57,707 bases of DNA from an uncultured Actinomycetes bacterium. GTDB taxonomy: Bacteria > Actinomycetota > Actinomycetes > S36-B12 > CAIYMF01. The stretch is from NCBI GenBank assembly GCA_903918645.1, contig CAIXFH010000023.1, positions 1-57,707 on the forward strand, given 5' to 3'. Shown piece after piece: positions 42,625 through 51,603 of the stretch. A program made the position numbers and the translations under genes. The notes beneath the pieces were generated by a model, which was given only the letters and a program-made list of their open reading frames with translations, searched no databases and was not told where the DNA came from. The first letter of the stretch is position 1. The number at the start of each line of letters is the position of its first letter.

Positions 42625-43296
42625 TCACAGATGATCCAGATCGACATTGGTGGCATCGGCGATGAGTTCGACACCAGCAGTAGTGGAGGTCGCTGAGGTC
42701 GGGGTAAGCCCTAATGGCAGGGTCGACATCGAAGCAGTCAGTTGATTAAGTCGATCTGTCACGGCCGAGGGAATGTTGTTCCCGTCGACCGTGACACCGA
42801 AGATGCCCACTGACGAGACGTCCAGAACGATCTTGCCATTTCGGACCGTGGGCACGACCGTAGCCTCAACGGGCAATAGTCCGGTCGACTTCGCGTGCAC
42901 GCCATCAGTCGAAGTGGTCACCGTCCACCCATCGCCTAACCGCTGGCCGATCGCTGCCGCAGACAACGTAGTTGTCACGCGCATCGAGCGTGCAACTCGT
43001 GGAGCAGACGTCGACACGTCGAACAGTTCAGCGACCACCGAGGCCAGCCGAACTCCCGCGCTGACCGGCACCCCCGTCATGGTGACGGTGACGTGATCAA
43101 GTGATTTACCAGCAAGCTGGGTGAGCACTGTCGCCCCGTGAACATCGGTCGTGACCGACTCCACACCGGGAACAGCCGCGACGATCCTGCTGGAGATCGT
43201 GTCCTGCACGGCCGCGGTGGCCACGCGGTTCGTGCCAAACGCGGCCAGCCCAAGCAGGACGAGAGCTGTGAGCGCAATGACGAGAAACTTCTTGAT
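42625..43296 (-). CDS. DUF2993 protein, LmeA-like, with non-standard AUC start
   Basis: About 223 residues. The core GTNRVATAAVQDTISSRIVAAVPGVESV and the ATVVPTVRNGKIVLDVSSVGIFGV segment match DUF2993 (mycobacterial LmeA family), which is exported and linked to lipoarabinomannan maturation. A GTG at 43224 would remove the membrane anchor. Upstream in frame, ATC at 43294-43296 begins IKKFLVIALTALVLLGLAAF, a clean signal anchor, and has AGGAG five bases before it. No ATG, GTG or TTG lies between that Shine-Dalgarno and the anchor. It stands between rseA and htrA in the sigE locus. Confidence 0.8.
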   Translation of the reverse strand: MKKFLVIALTALVLLGLAAFGTNRVATAAVQDTISSRIVAAVPGVESVTTDVHGATVLTQLAGKSLDHVTVTMTGVPVSAGVRLASVVAELFDVSTSAPRVARSMRVTTTLSAAAIGQRLGDGWTVTTSTDGVHAKSTGLLPVEATVVPTVRNGKIVLDVSSVGIFGVTVDGNNIPSAVTDRLNQLTASMSTLPLGLTPTSATSTTAGVELIADATNVDLDHL

Positions 43297-43450
43297 GTCG
43301 ACTCCTAAGAAAGCGTTATGGCCCCACGCTAACGGTGTGGCTTGGCCGATGCCTGGCCCCAGACTGTTTGGAGGCTGTTCGCCGACCCTCCGAGGTCTGC
43401 CGGGGGTCTAACTCCCTGTTCAGCTCGACCTGATCCAACAACCCGGCGCA

Positions 43451-44191
43451 CTACCTGGCCGGCGCTGGCCAAGGAGCCAGGGCAGCATCGGTTCGCTGAC
43501 TCCACGCGGTCGTTGAGTAACTCCGCGCCGCTAGGTGGCGATCGGCGATGGACGGCGCTGAGCCAAAGGTGTACACGGTCGATTCGAAGTGTGAACTCGC
43601 GCCAACCTGCCAGTCACTAGCCCTGAGCCCGGCGGCTACTGGGATGGCCGCGCGAGGTGACTCCACCGAAAAAAGAATCGGACTCGGCGCGACAACCATG
43701 CCGTTCAATGCTGACGACGCACCAGCAACACCAGTGAGTGCAGCTGCAACGGCGAGCCCGGCGACCGATGCGGCTGCGGCTCGGCGCCTTCCGGCTGTGC
43801 CCGGCCGTTGCCGTGCCCAGCGGGCTCCTGAGTGGCCAGAGGAGTGGCCAGTGGAGTGGCCAGAGGACTGCCGTGCCGAAGGGGCTGGCGAGTGGGCGCC
43901 TGGATGAGCACCTCGACGTGAACGAGCGGGACGCAGACCCGCGGAACCCGATGGATACATGCCCGCTGACCGCGCCCCGACCGGGATGGCGACGAGCCGC
44001 ATGTACAGGTCAGGATCGAGCCGAGGTGCGGGTGCACCGCTGAGTAAGTCAGCCACCTGACGTTGCGCGATGACGTCGGCTCGGCACGAAGCACAGCCCA
44101 CAAGATGCATATGGGCGCGTTCGGCCGCGGCCGGAGTTAACCGGCCGGCCACGAGATCGGCGCCACGAGCGCCAAGGCATGCCTCGATCAC
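43451..44191 (-). CDS. rseA: Anti-sigma factor RseA (zinc-binding ZAS type)
   Basis: 246 residues. Zinc-anti-sigma motif: Cys5, His29, Cys33, Cys36 (HLVGCASC). A Gly/His/Ser-rich linker ([13 protein letters not shown]) and basic stretch precede a single membrane helix ([17 protein letters not shown]) and an outside C-terminus. It overlaps the sigE stop by four bases (GTGA), so the two are translationally coupled. It should hold SigE at the membrane until envelope stress. The C-terminal half is longer than mycobacterial RseA. Confidence 0.9.
   Translation of the reverse strand: MIEACLGARGADLVAGRLTPAAAERAHMHLVGCASCRADVIAQRQVADLLSGAPAPRLDPDLYMRLVAIPVGARSAGMYPSGSAGLRPARSRRGAHPGAHSPAPSARQSSGHSTGHSSGHSGARWARQRPGTAGRRRAAAASVAGLAVAAALTGVAGASSALNGMVVAPSPILFSVESPRAAIPVAAGLRASDWQVGASSHFESTVYTFGSAPSIADRHLAARSYSTTAWSQRTDAALAPWPAPAR
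43830..43865. repeat. 12-bp tandem repeat, three copies, in rseA linker
   Basis: Units 43830, 43842 and 43854 (GAGTGGCCAGWG) encode the [13 protein letters not shown] linker; one base varies. Confidence 0.9.
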
Positions 44192-44871
44192 ACACGCTCC
44201 GCTGCTCGCTGGGGTAGTGCAGGGGCTCGATGTGCGAGTGAGTCGCGCAATTGAGAGCGACCCCGGTGGATTCGCGATCGCACGGTCCCCAGTTTGATGC
44301 CCAAGATCAGCGCAATCTCTTCATACGTCAGACCTTCGATGTCGCAGAGCACTACGGCCACGCGAAATTCGGGGATGAGCGCGTCCAGAGCCTGCTGGAT
44401 ATCGGCCTCGAAAGCTCGGTCGTTGACAACCTCGGCCGGCCCCGGCCCCCGACACGCGAGCCGGTCGGCAGCATCGTCAGGCAGATCCTGGAATCGGATT
44501 CGAGCCTTACGGCGCATGCTGTCGAGAAACAGGTTGGTCGTGATTCGGTGCAGCCAGCCCTCGAAGGTGCCGGGCGTGTACTGCGACAGCGACCGAAAGA
44601 CTCGCACGAACACCTCCTGCGTCAGATCTTCGGCGTCGTGCTGGTTGCCGGTGAGCCGGTATGCGAGTCGGTAGACGCGGGCGCTGTGGTCTCGCACGAC
44701 GTCATCCCACGACGGTGCTGCCCACGGCGCAGGTGGCTGCCGGGCGAGTTGTGCCTGCTCGTACTCGTCGCTCATCGTGTCGTTGGTCATCGCCAGGATC
44801 GCCTTCCGGTGGCCCACGGGCCGGTGGAGCAGGACGAGTTCCGAACTCGTCCTCACGGTCGTGGTCTGCAT
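44188..44871 (-). CDS. sigE: ECF sigma factor SigE
   Basis: Region 2 reads [31 protein letters not shown], followed by [26 protein letters not shown]; region 4 is [31 protein letters not shown]. Highly like M. tuberculosis SigE. The frame is open to 44991, but a candidate ECF promoter at 44960-44985 lies inside that extension, so start ATG 44871 (GGGAAG upstream, 227 residues) or ATG 44790 (200 residues) is more likely. Multiple starts are known for mycobacterial sigE. Upstream of rseA, DUF2993, htrA, tatB. Confidence 0.92.
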   Translation of the reverse strand: MQTTTVRTSSELVLLHRPVGHRKAILAMTNDTMSDEYEQAQLARQPPAPWAAPSWDDVVRDHSARVYRLAYRLTGNQHDAEDLTQEVFVRVFRSLSQYTPGTFEGWLHRITTNLFLDSMRRKARIRFQDLPDDAADRLACRGPGPAEVVNDRAFEADIQQALDALIPEFRVAVVLCDIEGLTYEEIALILGIKLGTVRSRIHRGRSQLRDSLAHRAPALPQRAAERV

Positions 44872-44959
44872 AAGAACTTCCCGCAACGGTGCGCGGCCAA
44901 ACACGAAATTGCCTGGGAATTGGCTGAGAATCTGATCTACTGCTCGTCCCATTGGTGAC

Positions 44960-44985
44960 AACGAGCGAGCCGAAGGACAGGTTCC
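44960..44985 (-). promoter_or_regulatory. Candidate ECF (SigE-type) promoter for sigE
   Basis: Minus strand GGAACC (44980-44985), 16 bases, CGTT (44960-44963). GGAAC-N16/18-CGTT is the ECF consensus used by SigE/SigH-type factors, and autoregulation of sigE loci is common. The predicted start falls near 44953. Confidence 0.6.
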
Positions 44986-45021
44986 CCGCACTTTCGACGA
45001 TCACACCGATACCCTCACCCT

Positions 45022-45681
45022 GTGGATCCCCAAGATCGAGCTCAGGCAGCCGCGCAAGCGAGCTGGGACTTTGCCCAGACTTACGTCACCGAAGACTCCG
45101 TCCTGGCCGATGCGCGAGCCCGTGCTGACGAAGTTGGCAGTGCCCCCATCGGCATCGGCGCCGGCGCCACCCTTCGTCTACTTGCTGCGGCTATCGATGC
45201 GCGGGCAGTGGTCGAAGTCGGCACCGGAACCGGCGTTTCGGGGATCTGGCTCCTTCGAGGTATGCACCCGGGCGGGGTCCTCACCTCAGTAGACATCGAG
45301 GCCGAACACCAGCGGCACGCACGCGAAGTGTTCGCTGCAGAAGGCATCGCACACTCGCGTACGCGGCTGATCACCGGACGCGCCCTCGACGTATTGCCTC
45401 GCCTCACCGACAGTGCGTATGACCTCATGTACGTCGATGGGGCCAAGAGCGAGTATGCCGATTACGTCAGCGAAGCAGCCCGGCTGCTGCGGCCCGGCGG
45501 GATCCTCGCGGTCGACAACGCTCTATGGCACGACAAGGTGGCCGATCCCGCGCAGCGCGACCCGGACACCATCGCGATCCGCGGAGTGGTGACCTCGTTG
45601 CGCGAGGACGAGCGCTGGCTCCCCGCGCTCCTGCCGGTCGGCGATGGTCTCCTTGTCGCGGTCCGCAGGCACGAATCCTGA
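45022..45681 (+). CDS. O-methyltransferase, SAM dependent
   Basis: 219 residues. VVEVGTGTGVSGIWLLRGM is motif I; LTSVDIEAEHQRHARE motif II; YDLMYVDGAKSEYADYVSEAARLLRPGGILAVDNALW contains the metal-binding Asp and the PGGxxxxDN signature of class I (COMT-like) methyltransferases. Divergent from sigE, as Rv1220c is in M. tuberculosis. Substrate unknown. GTG start. Confidence 0.92.
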   Translation: MDPQDRAQAAAQASWDFAQTYVTEDSVLADARARADEVGSAPIGIGAGATLRLLAAAIDARAVVEVGTGTGVSGIWLLRGMHPGGVLTSVDIEAEHQRHAREVFAAEGIAHSRTRLITGRALDVLPRLTDSAYDLMYVDGAKSEYADYVSEAARLLRPGGILAVDNALWHDKVADPAQRDPDTIAIRGVVTSLREDERWLPALLPVGDGLLVAVRRHES

Positions 45682-45709
45682 CGTCGCCCCACCCACGCCG
45701 CATGCGAAA

Positions 45710-45755
45710 GGGCCCCATCCCGAGTGGCGAATTCACGCCGCCCTGGATGGGGCCC
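45710..45755. terminator. Bidirectional terminator between O-methyltransferase and DUF3117
   Basis: 11-bp perfect inverted repeat, arms 45710-45720 and 45745-45755 (GGGCCCCATCC), between convergent genes. Confidence 0.65.
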
Positions 45756-45778
45756 CTCGTCAGTTCCTCAGCAGCGGA

Positions 45779-45946
45779 CTAGCCAGCCACCGTGCTCAAT
45801 TGGGCACCAAGATCGCGTGCCTCGTCAGGTGTGAGTTCGACAACCAGACGGCCACCTCCTTCAAGTGGGACGCGCATCACGATGCCACGACCCTCCTTGG
45901 TGACCTCGAGCGGACCATCGCCCGTTCGTGGCTTCATGGCGGCCAT
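45779..45946 (-). CDS. DUF3117 small protein
   Basis: 55 residues: MAAMKPRTGDGPLEVTKEG, then RGIVMRVPLEGGGRLVVEL and a C-terminal helix. It matches the DUF3117 (Rv1211-like) family over its full length. AAAGGGG stands before the ATG. Function unknown; conserved in actinobacteria. Easily missed because of its size. Confidence 0.88.
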   Translation of the reverse strand: MAAMKPRTGDGPLEVTKEGRGIVMRVPLEGGGRLVVELTPDEARDLGAQLSTVAG

Positions 45947-46109
45947 GGAGTACCCCTTTTCGGTTCATTCACGCGATTACAGCGGTGCCGAGACGATGAC
46001 TTCGAGGACCATTATCTCTGATTACGCACCAGAGGAAAATCCCGGCCACCGTTGGCGGCCCGAAGGTCCGCGTTCACGGGCTCAATTCACCTCCACGACG
46101 ACGACCCGG

Positions 46110-46691
46110 TCACTGACTCGAGCAGCCAGCCAGGTGATCATCGACCAGCCCCATGGCCTGCATGGCCGCATGCATGGTCGTGGGCCCGACAAAGGTGAAA
46201 CCGCGTCGTTTGAGTTCCTTGGACAGCGCCAGTGACGCCGGTGTGGCGGTGGCAATATCTGCCAGGCTGCGTGGCCGTGCCGGCTTTGGCAGCGGAGCGA
46301 ACGACCAGATCAGGCGGTCGAGCGCGCCGACACCCTCCGCGGCGATAAGGGCCAAGGTAGCCCCGGCGTTGACGATCGTGGCGTCAATCTTGGCGCGATT
46401 ACGCACGATTCCTGCATCGGCAAGCAGGCGCGCTCGGTCCATCGGCCCATAACCGGCAATGCGGTCGAGGTCGAACCCGTCAAAGGCGGCACGGAAGCCC
46501 TCGCGTTTGCGCAGGATGGTCAGCCACGATAGTCCCGACTGGAATGCCTCCAAGGTCAGCCGCTCGAATATCGCGATGTCGCCGTGAACTGGACGACCCC
46601 ACTCGGTGTCGTGGTAGGCGATGTAGTCGGGGGTCGACACCGACCACGGGCAACGCGCCACTCCGTCGGTTCCGACGATGGCCTCGCTCAT
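46110..46691 (-). CDS. tag: DNA-3-methyladenine glycosylase I
   Basis: 193 residues. ARCPWS (zinc Cys14), YHDTEWGRPVHGD (zinc His and start of the fold), FERLTLEAFQSGLSWLTILRKREGFRAAF and GFTFVGPTTMHAAMQAMGLVDDHLAGC (zinc His/Cys). Removes 3-methyladenine from alkylated DNA. ATG overlaps the stop of the DivIVA-domain gene by four bases. Second alkylation-related gene in the window (with the ATL protein). Confidence 0.95.
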   Translation of the reverse strand: MSEAIVGTDGVARCPWSVSTPDYIAYHDTEWGRPVHGDIAIFERLTLEAFQSGLSWLTILRKREGFRAAFDGFDLDRIAGYGPMDRARLLADAGIVRNRAKIDATIVNAGATLALIAAEGVGALDRLIWSFAPLPKPARPRSLADIATATPASLALSKELKRRGFTFVGPTTMHAAMQAMGLVDDHLAGCSSQ

Positions 46692-47041
46692 GCGATGGGC
46701 TGTCCACTTTCGGGTTCCTGGTATCCGATACCTACCGAGGCCGATCCGGAGTGGTCGTGGAGTTCGAGTTGGCTCTCGAGTTCAGCGATGCGCTCATCGC
46801 GCTCACCTGCCTCAGCGGCCAGCCGATCAAGTACACCGTCGACCTCATCCATGCGATACCCACGCACGCCGACGCTGAAGCGGACTTCATCGACGTCAGC
46901 CGGGATCAGCAAGCGATCCTGTGGAAGTGGAATCGGGGCGCGATCAGACTCGACTTCGGGGAGTTCACCAAGCCGGCCAACTGCCAGCAGTGCGATGACC
47001 GTAATCACGACAATCGCGGCGAGCATGAAAGCGAATGGCAT
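46688..47041 (-). CDS. DivIVA-domain membrane protein
   Basis: About 117 residues from ATG 47041, with GGGAGGAAG upstream. One N-terminal helix (FAFMLAAIVVITVIALLAVG), then RFSVGVRGYRMDEVDGVLDRLAAE, the DivIVA N-terminal motif that binds curved membrane or polar partners, and a short coiled coil. Likely a small polar/cell-division accessory protein. Four-base overlap with tag; divergent from folP2. Confidence 0.88.
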   Translation of the reverse strand: MPFAFMLAAIVVITVIALLAVGRLGELPEVESDRAPIPLPQDRLLIPADVDEVRFSVGVRGYRMDEVDGVLDRLAAEAGERDERIAELESQLELHDHSGSASVGIGYQEPESGQPIA

Positions 47042-47137
47042 GTCTTCCTCCCGGCTTGGGCCGCCCAGCGCGGGCGCGAACCCACTGAGCATGCCACGCT
47101 GGACATCCACACGCACGAACTACAGCGGAGTTGAGCA

Positions 47138-48001
47138 ATGTCCCTGCGCCTTGGGAGCACCACCTTCGACGACGACCAGACCTTGATCATGGCCATCGTG
47201 AACCGCACGCCCGACTCGTTCTACGACAAGGGCGCGACCTTCACCGACTCGGCCGCACTCGAGGCAATCGACCGTGCGGTCGGCGAAGGCGCCGCAATCA
47301 TCGACGTGGGAGGGGTCAAGGCCGGGCCCGGCGAACACGTCGACGCGGCCGAAGAAATCCGTCGCACCGCCTCGTTGGTGGCAGCGATCCGGGCACGACA
47401 CGACATCGTGATCAGCGTCGACACCTGGCGAGCCGAGGTCGGGCGAGCCGCCTGCGCCGAAGGTGCCACCCTGGTCAACGACGCATGGGGCGGGTTCGAG
47501 CCCGAACTCGCGGTGGTGGCAGCGGAATTCGCGGCGGGCCTGGTCTGCACGCACACCGGCGGCGCGACACCTCGCACTCGTCCACACCGGGTCGAGTACA
47601 CCGACGTCGTCGCAGACATCATCGGCTCAACGGTGTCGGAGGCAGAACGGGCACTCGCGCTGGGCGTACCGCGCGACTCGATCCTCATCGATCCCGGCCA
47701 TGACTTCGGCAAGAACACTAGACACTCGCTAGAGGCCACTCGTCGACTGCCGGAAATGGTGGCCTCAGGCTGGCCAGTACTGGTGTCGCTGTCGCGCAAG
47801 GACTTCGTCGGCGAAGCTCTCGACATCGCAGCTCCCGCGGATCGGCTGCTTGGAACCTTGGCCACTACGGCAGTGTCTGCGTGGCTCGGAGCCCGGGTCT
47901 ATCGCGCGCACGACGTCGCAGCGACCCGGCAGACCCTCGACATGGTTGCCTCGATCATGGGCACCCGTCCGCCGGCCGTTGCTCGGCGCGGCCTCGCCTG
48001 A
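47138..48001 (+). CDS. folP2: Dihydropteroate synthase-like protein (FolP2 type)
   Basis: 287 residues. MAIVNRTPDSFYDKG, IDVGGVKAGPG, SVDTWRAEV, LVNDAWGG, ILIDPGHDFGKN and LVSLSRKDFVGE are pterin-pathway motifs. Position beside tag, DivIVA and LOG genes matches Rv1207 (folP2) rather than the folate operon folP1. FolP2 proteins of mycobacteria are reported to lack normal dihydropteroate synthase activity, so the true role here is open. AGCGGAG before the ATG. Confidence 0.9.
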   Translation: MSLRLGSTTFDDDQTLIMAIVNRTPDSFYDKGATFTDSAALEAIDRAVGEGAAIIDVGGVKAGPGEHVDAAEEIRRTASLVAAIRARHDIVISVDTWRAEVGRAACAEGATLVNDAWGGFEPELAVVAAEFAAGLVCTHTGGATPRTRPHRVEYTDVVADIIGSTVSEAERALALGVPRDSILIDPGHDFGKNTRHSLEATRRLPEMVASGWPVLVSLSRKDFVGEALDIAAPADRLLGTLATTAVSAWLGARVYRAHDVAATRQTLDMVASIMGTRPPAVARRGLA

Positions 48002-48011
48002 ATCGCTCGAT

Positions 48012-48617
48012 TTAGGGCTCAGCCTCGAGCAACTCAGCAGCCGTAGGTGTCGGTCTCGGCAGTTCGCCCGCATGAGCCCAGCCCTGCTCGACTGCCGTCA
48101 TCGCTTCTGCAACCGTCGAGGTCCACACGAGTAGGCGCGCCGAGTCAGCGCGGACAAATCCGGCCTTGACCAGGCCCGCGACGAGTTCGGCTAGCGGCTG
48201 TAGATCACCCCATGGATCAAGCACCACGATCGGCTTGTCGTGCATCCCAAGCGAGCGCGAGACCCAGATCTCGAGCAACTCCTCAAGAGTGCCAATGCCC
48301 CCGGGCAGCGCGAGGAATGCATCCGCTCGCCGGTCCATTTCACCCTTGCGGTCGCGCATATCGGCGGTGATGACCAGTTCGTCAGCACCGTGGTCAGAAA
48401 CCTCAAGATCGACGAGTGCGCGCGGGATCACGCCGATGGTAAACGCGCCGCCTGCACGGGCAGCGCGAGCCAGGGCGCCCATACAACTGATCGACCCGCC
48501 ACCACTGATCAACGTCCAGCCACGATGGGCGATGGCGAAGCCGACCTCGGCCGCCAGCACCGAGTAGCGCTCGTTTATCGATTCGCTCGAGGCGCAGAAC
48601 ACGGCGAGCGATGGCAT
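48012..48617 (-). CDS. LOG-family protein (TIGR00730)
   Basis: 201 residues. ISGGGSISCMGALARAA nucleotide loop and FLALPGGIGTLEELLEIW, the PGGxGTxxE motif of cytokinin-riboside 5-prime-monophosphate phosphoribohydrolases (LOG). MRDRK before it also fits. Directly follows the next LOG gene: the upstream stop TAG abuts this ATG, with AAGGAG inside the upstream gene. Corresponds to Rv1205. Confidence 0.92.
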   Translation of the reverse strand: MPSLAVFCASSESINERYSVLAAEVGFAIAHRGWTLISGGGSISCMGALARAARAGGAFTIGVIPRALVDLEVSDHGADELVITADMRDRKGEMDRRADAFLALPGGIGTLEELLEIWVSRSLGMHDKPIVVLDPWGDLQPLAELVAGLVKAGFVRADSARLLVWTSTVAEAMTAVEQGWAHAGELPRPTPTAAELLEAEP

Positions 48618-49454
48618 CTAATTACTCCTTGGAGAAGGCTGACCCACTGGCTCGTCAACAGCATCACGCGCCCGCTCAGCAGCCTGGATGATCCCAGGGA
48701 TCTGGTCAATATCGTCGGTGACGTAAAGCAGATCAAGATCCGACGCCGCGATCTTGCCACCTGCGGTGACCGACGTGCGTAACCAGTCGACCAGCCCGCT
48801 CCAGTACTGCGTTCCCACCAAGATGACGGGGAACCAGGTGACCTTTCCGGTCTGCACCAGCAGCAACGACTCGAACAGTTCATCCAGCGTGCCGAATCCG
48901 CCTGGGAACACGATGAAGGCTTGCGCGTACTTGACGAACATGGTCTTGCGGGCGAAGAAGTACCGGAACTCGATCCCGATATCGACCCATTGGTTCATGT
49001 GCTGCTCAAACGGCAATTCGATCCCCAGCCCGACTGACACGCCACCGGCCTCAAATGCACCCCGGTTCGTGGCTTCCATGATCCCCGGGCCACCACCGGT
49101 GATGACGGCGTAACCAGCTTGGGCCAGCAACCCGGCGAGAGTTCGCGCGCTTTGGTACTCGGGCGAATCAACGTCAACCCGCGCCGAACCAAAAACGCTG
49201 ACTGCTCGGCCAAGGGCGGCGAGGCCACCAAATCCTTCGACGAATTCAGCTTGAATCCGAAGAACTCGCCAGGGATCTGTGTGAACCCAGTCGGCCGGAC
49301 CTCGCTGGTCGAGAAGTCGCTGATCACTTGTCGAACGTTGCACTTGCTGCCGACGCAGGGTGAACGGACCTGCCTTGCGAATAGGGATCTTCTCGACGGG
49401 TGCCACTTCCACAGTCGCGGTCGGGACACTGGGCGAATCAGAGGATGCAGTCAC
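48618..49454 (-). CDS. LOG-family Rossmann-fold protein with N-terminal extension
   Basis: 278 residues. The N-terminal 80 residues are unlike short LOGs (DQRLLDQRGPADWVHTDPWRVLRIQAEFVEGF); the core has ITGGGPGIMEATNRGA and FIVFPGGFGTLDELFESL. GTG start. Two different LOG paralogues in tandem. The extended type is widespread in actinobacteria next to dapE. Confidence 0.92.
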   Translation of the reverse strand: MTASSDSPSVPTATVEVAPVEKIPIRKAGPFTLRRQQVQRSTSDQRLLDQRGPADWVHTDPWRVLRIQAEFVEGFGGLAALGRAVSVFGSARVDVDSPEYQSARTLAGLLAQAGYAVITGGGPGIMEATNRGAFEAGGVSVGLGIELPFEQHMNQWVDIGIEFRYFFARKTMFVKYAQAFIVFPGGFGTLDELFESLLLVQTGKVTWFPVILVGTQYWSGLVDWLRTSVTAGGKIAASDLDLLYVTDDIDQIPGIIQAAERARDAVDEPVGQPSPRSN

Positions 49455-49544
49455 GGCTCGACGCTAGCCCGTGGGCGCGGTTCGCGTCGTGCTTTGTGAT
49501 TGCTATTCGCTGCGGGCCAACGCCACTGCGTACCCAGCCACCGC

Positions 49545-50624
49545 TCAGGCCGTGAGCCAAGCCAGCAAACCATCTCGCACCCGGGTCAGATCCCCAACCG
49601 GCGCGAACTCATTGTGGTGGTGCGCGAGAGATGGGTTGCCTGGGCCAAAGTTGACGGCGGGTACGCCCAGCGCGCTGAATCTGGCAACGTCGGTCCAGCC
49701 GAACTTCGGGCTAGGTTCGCCGCCGACGGCTGCGATGAACGCGATCGCCGCTGGATGCGAGAGCCCCGGGAGCGCGCCGTCGACTGCGTCAGCCACCGTG
49801 AGATCGAAACCGTCGAAAACTTCCCGCAGATGCGCCTCGCCTTCCGCCGATGAGGTGGTGGGTGCGAAGCGATAGTTGACCGACACAACGCACTCATCGG
49901 GGATCACGTTGCCGGCCACTCCCCCACGAATGCCGACCGCGCTAAGTCCTTCGCGATACACCAGCCCGTCGATCTCTACCTCACGCGGCTGATACGCGGT
50001 GAGCCGCACGAGGATTTCGTCGGCCTTGTGAATCGCATTTTCGCCCATCCACGAACGCGCACTGTGTGATCGCACGCCAGAGGTACTGACCTCAACTCGC
50101 ATCGTGCCCTGACAGCCAGCTTCAACCACAGCATTCGAAGGCTCCATGAGTACTGCGAAATCACCGGCGATGAGATCAGGTCGCTCCTGCGCAAGCCGAC
50201 GCAGTCCGTTGTACCTGGAGTCGATCTCCTCGGCTTCATAGAAGATCCACGTGACGTCACGGGTAGGAGCGGTGACCGACACTGCCAACTGCAGCGCAAC
50301 AGCCACACCGCCCTTCATGTCGCAAGCGCCGAGACCGTAGATGCGGTCCTCGCCATCTACATGAACTCGGCTCGAGGGCATGTTGCCGTTGACCGGAACG
50401 GTGTCCAAATGACCACCGATCACCACTCGCTCGGGATGCCCGAGGTTGGTCCGCGCGACGATTGTGTTGCCATCCCGCACGATCTCAAGGTGGTCGAGGC
50501 CACCGAGTGATGTCTCGACGGCGTCGGCAATCACCTGCTCCTGTAATGACTCACTCGCAATATCGATGAGGGCCATCAGCAGATCGGGCAGGTCACTAGT
50601 CAGGTCCAGACGCGGTGTGCTCAC
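49545..50624 (-). CDS. dapE: Succinyl-diaminopimelate desuccinylase
   Basis: About 359 residues from GTG 50624; a longer frame would overlap dapD, which is divergent at 50659. Zinc ligands: GGHLDTVPV, GACDMKGG, YEAEEID and the C-terminal AHHHNEFAP. M20 peptidase fold with dimerisation domain (ISA..AGNVIPDECVVSVNYRF). Removes succinate from N-succinyl-LL-DAP in lysine/DAP synthesis. The 34-base gap to dapD holds a shared promoter region. Confidence 0.93.
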   Translation of the reverse strand: MSTPRLDLTSDLPDLLMALIDIASESLQEQVIADAVETSLGGLDHLEIVRDGNTIVARTNLGHPERVVIGGHLDTVPVNGNMPSSRVHVDGEDRIYGLGACDMKGGVAVALQLAVSVTAPTRDVTWIFYEAEEIDSRYNGLRRLAQERPDLIAGDFAVLMEPSNAVVEAGCQGTMRVEVSTSGVRSHSARSWMGENAIHKADEILVRLTAYQPREVEIDGLVYREGLSAVGIRGGVAGNVIPDECVVSVNYRFAPTTSSAEGEAHLREVFDGFDLTVADAVDGALPGLSHPAAIAFIAAVGGEPSPKFGWTDVARFSALGVPAVNFGPGNPSLAHHHNEFAPVGDLTRVRDGLLAWLTA

Positions 50625-50658
50625 GCGGCTACCGTAGTGGGCTCGATAGGTTGAGGCC

Positions 50659-51594
50659 ATGACGCTGCTAACTTCGCCCGCCTCAGGTATCGGACTCGCC
50701 ACTTACTCTGGCGACACTCTGCTCGACGTCTGGTATCCGACCCCGAACCTAAGCCACACGGCAGCGTCGGTGGATGGCCTGAGCGAGACCGACGTTGCTC
50801 GCACTGATGATCTACGCAACGTGCGAACAGTTGTAGTCACAACGTCCATCGCCGACCTCTCGATTGCCCCGACCAACGCTGCGGACGCCTGGCTCCGACT
50901 ACACCTGCTCTCCCATCGATTGGTGGCGCCGCGCACGATTTCCCTCGATGGAGTCTTTGGCCTACTCACCAACGTTGCCTGGACTTCCCTTGGCCCTGTT
51001 GCGATCAGCCAGCTATCGACAGTGCAACTTGCGGTACGCCGAGGGGGCGGCCACGTGAGTGTGTTTGGCGTCGACAAGTTCCCACGAATGGTCGACTACG
51101 TCGTGCCGTCGGGTGTGCGCATTGCCGACTCTCATCGAGTGCGGCTAGGAGCGCATCTCGCGAGCGGCACGACCGTCATGCACGAAGGCTTTGTGAACTT
51201 CAACGCCGGCACGCTCGGTACGTCGATGGTCGAGGGTCGGATCTCCGCGGGCGTCGTCGTGGGCGACGGATCAGACATTGGCGGCGGCGCGTCGATCATG
51301 GGCACGCTGTCGGGAGGTGGCACCGAGGTGGTGACCATCGGTGAACGCTGCTTGGTCGGAGCCAACTCCGGAGTCGGTATCTCACTCGGCAATGACTGCG
51401 TTATCGAAGCCGGCTGCTACATAACGTCTGGATCGAAGATCGGGCTACCAGACGGGATCGTGGTGAAGGGCCGCGATCTGTCCGGCGCTGATGGTTTGCA
51501 GTTCTGGCGCAACTCGGTGACCGGCGCCCTCGAGGCCCGTCACCGCACCGGATCATGGGGTGGCCTCAACAGCCACCTCCACCACAACGACTGA
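50659..51594 (+). CDS. dapD: Tetrahydrodipicolinate N-succinyltransferase
   Basis: 311 residues. The C-terminal left-handed beta-helix shows hexapeptide repeats: [73 protein letters not shown]. Actinobacterial DapD type (Rv1201c). Uses succinyl-CoA. Divergent from dapE; ends nine bases before the convergent citrate synthase. Confidence 0.95.
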   Translation: MTLLTSPASGIGLATYSGDTLLDVWYPTPNLSHTAASVDGLSETDVARTDDLRNVRTVVVTTSIADLSIAPTNAADAWLRLHLLSHRLVAPRTISLDGVFGLLTNVAWTSLGPVAISQLSTVQLAVRRGGGHVSVFGVDKFPRMVDYVVPSGVRIADSHRVRLGAHLASGTTVMHEGFVNFNAGTLGTSMVEGRISAGVVVGDGSDIGGGASIMGTLSGGGTEVVTIGERCLVGANSGVGISLGNDCVIEAGCYITSGSKIGLPDGIVVKGRDLSGADGLQFWRNSVTGALEARHRTGSWGGLNSHLHHND

Positions 51595-51603
51595 GCAGCA
51601 GCC

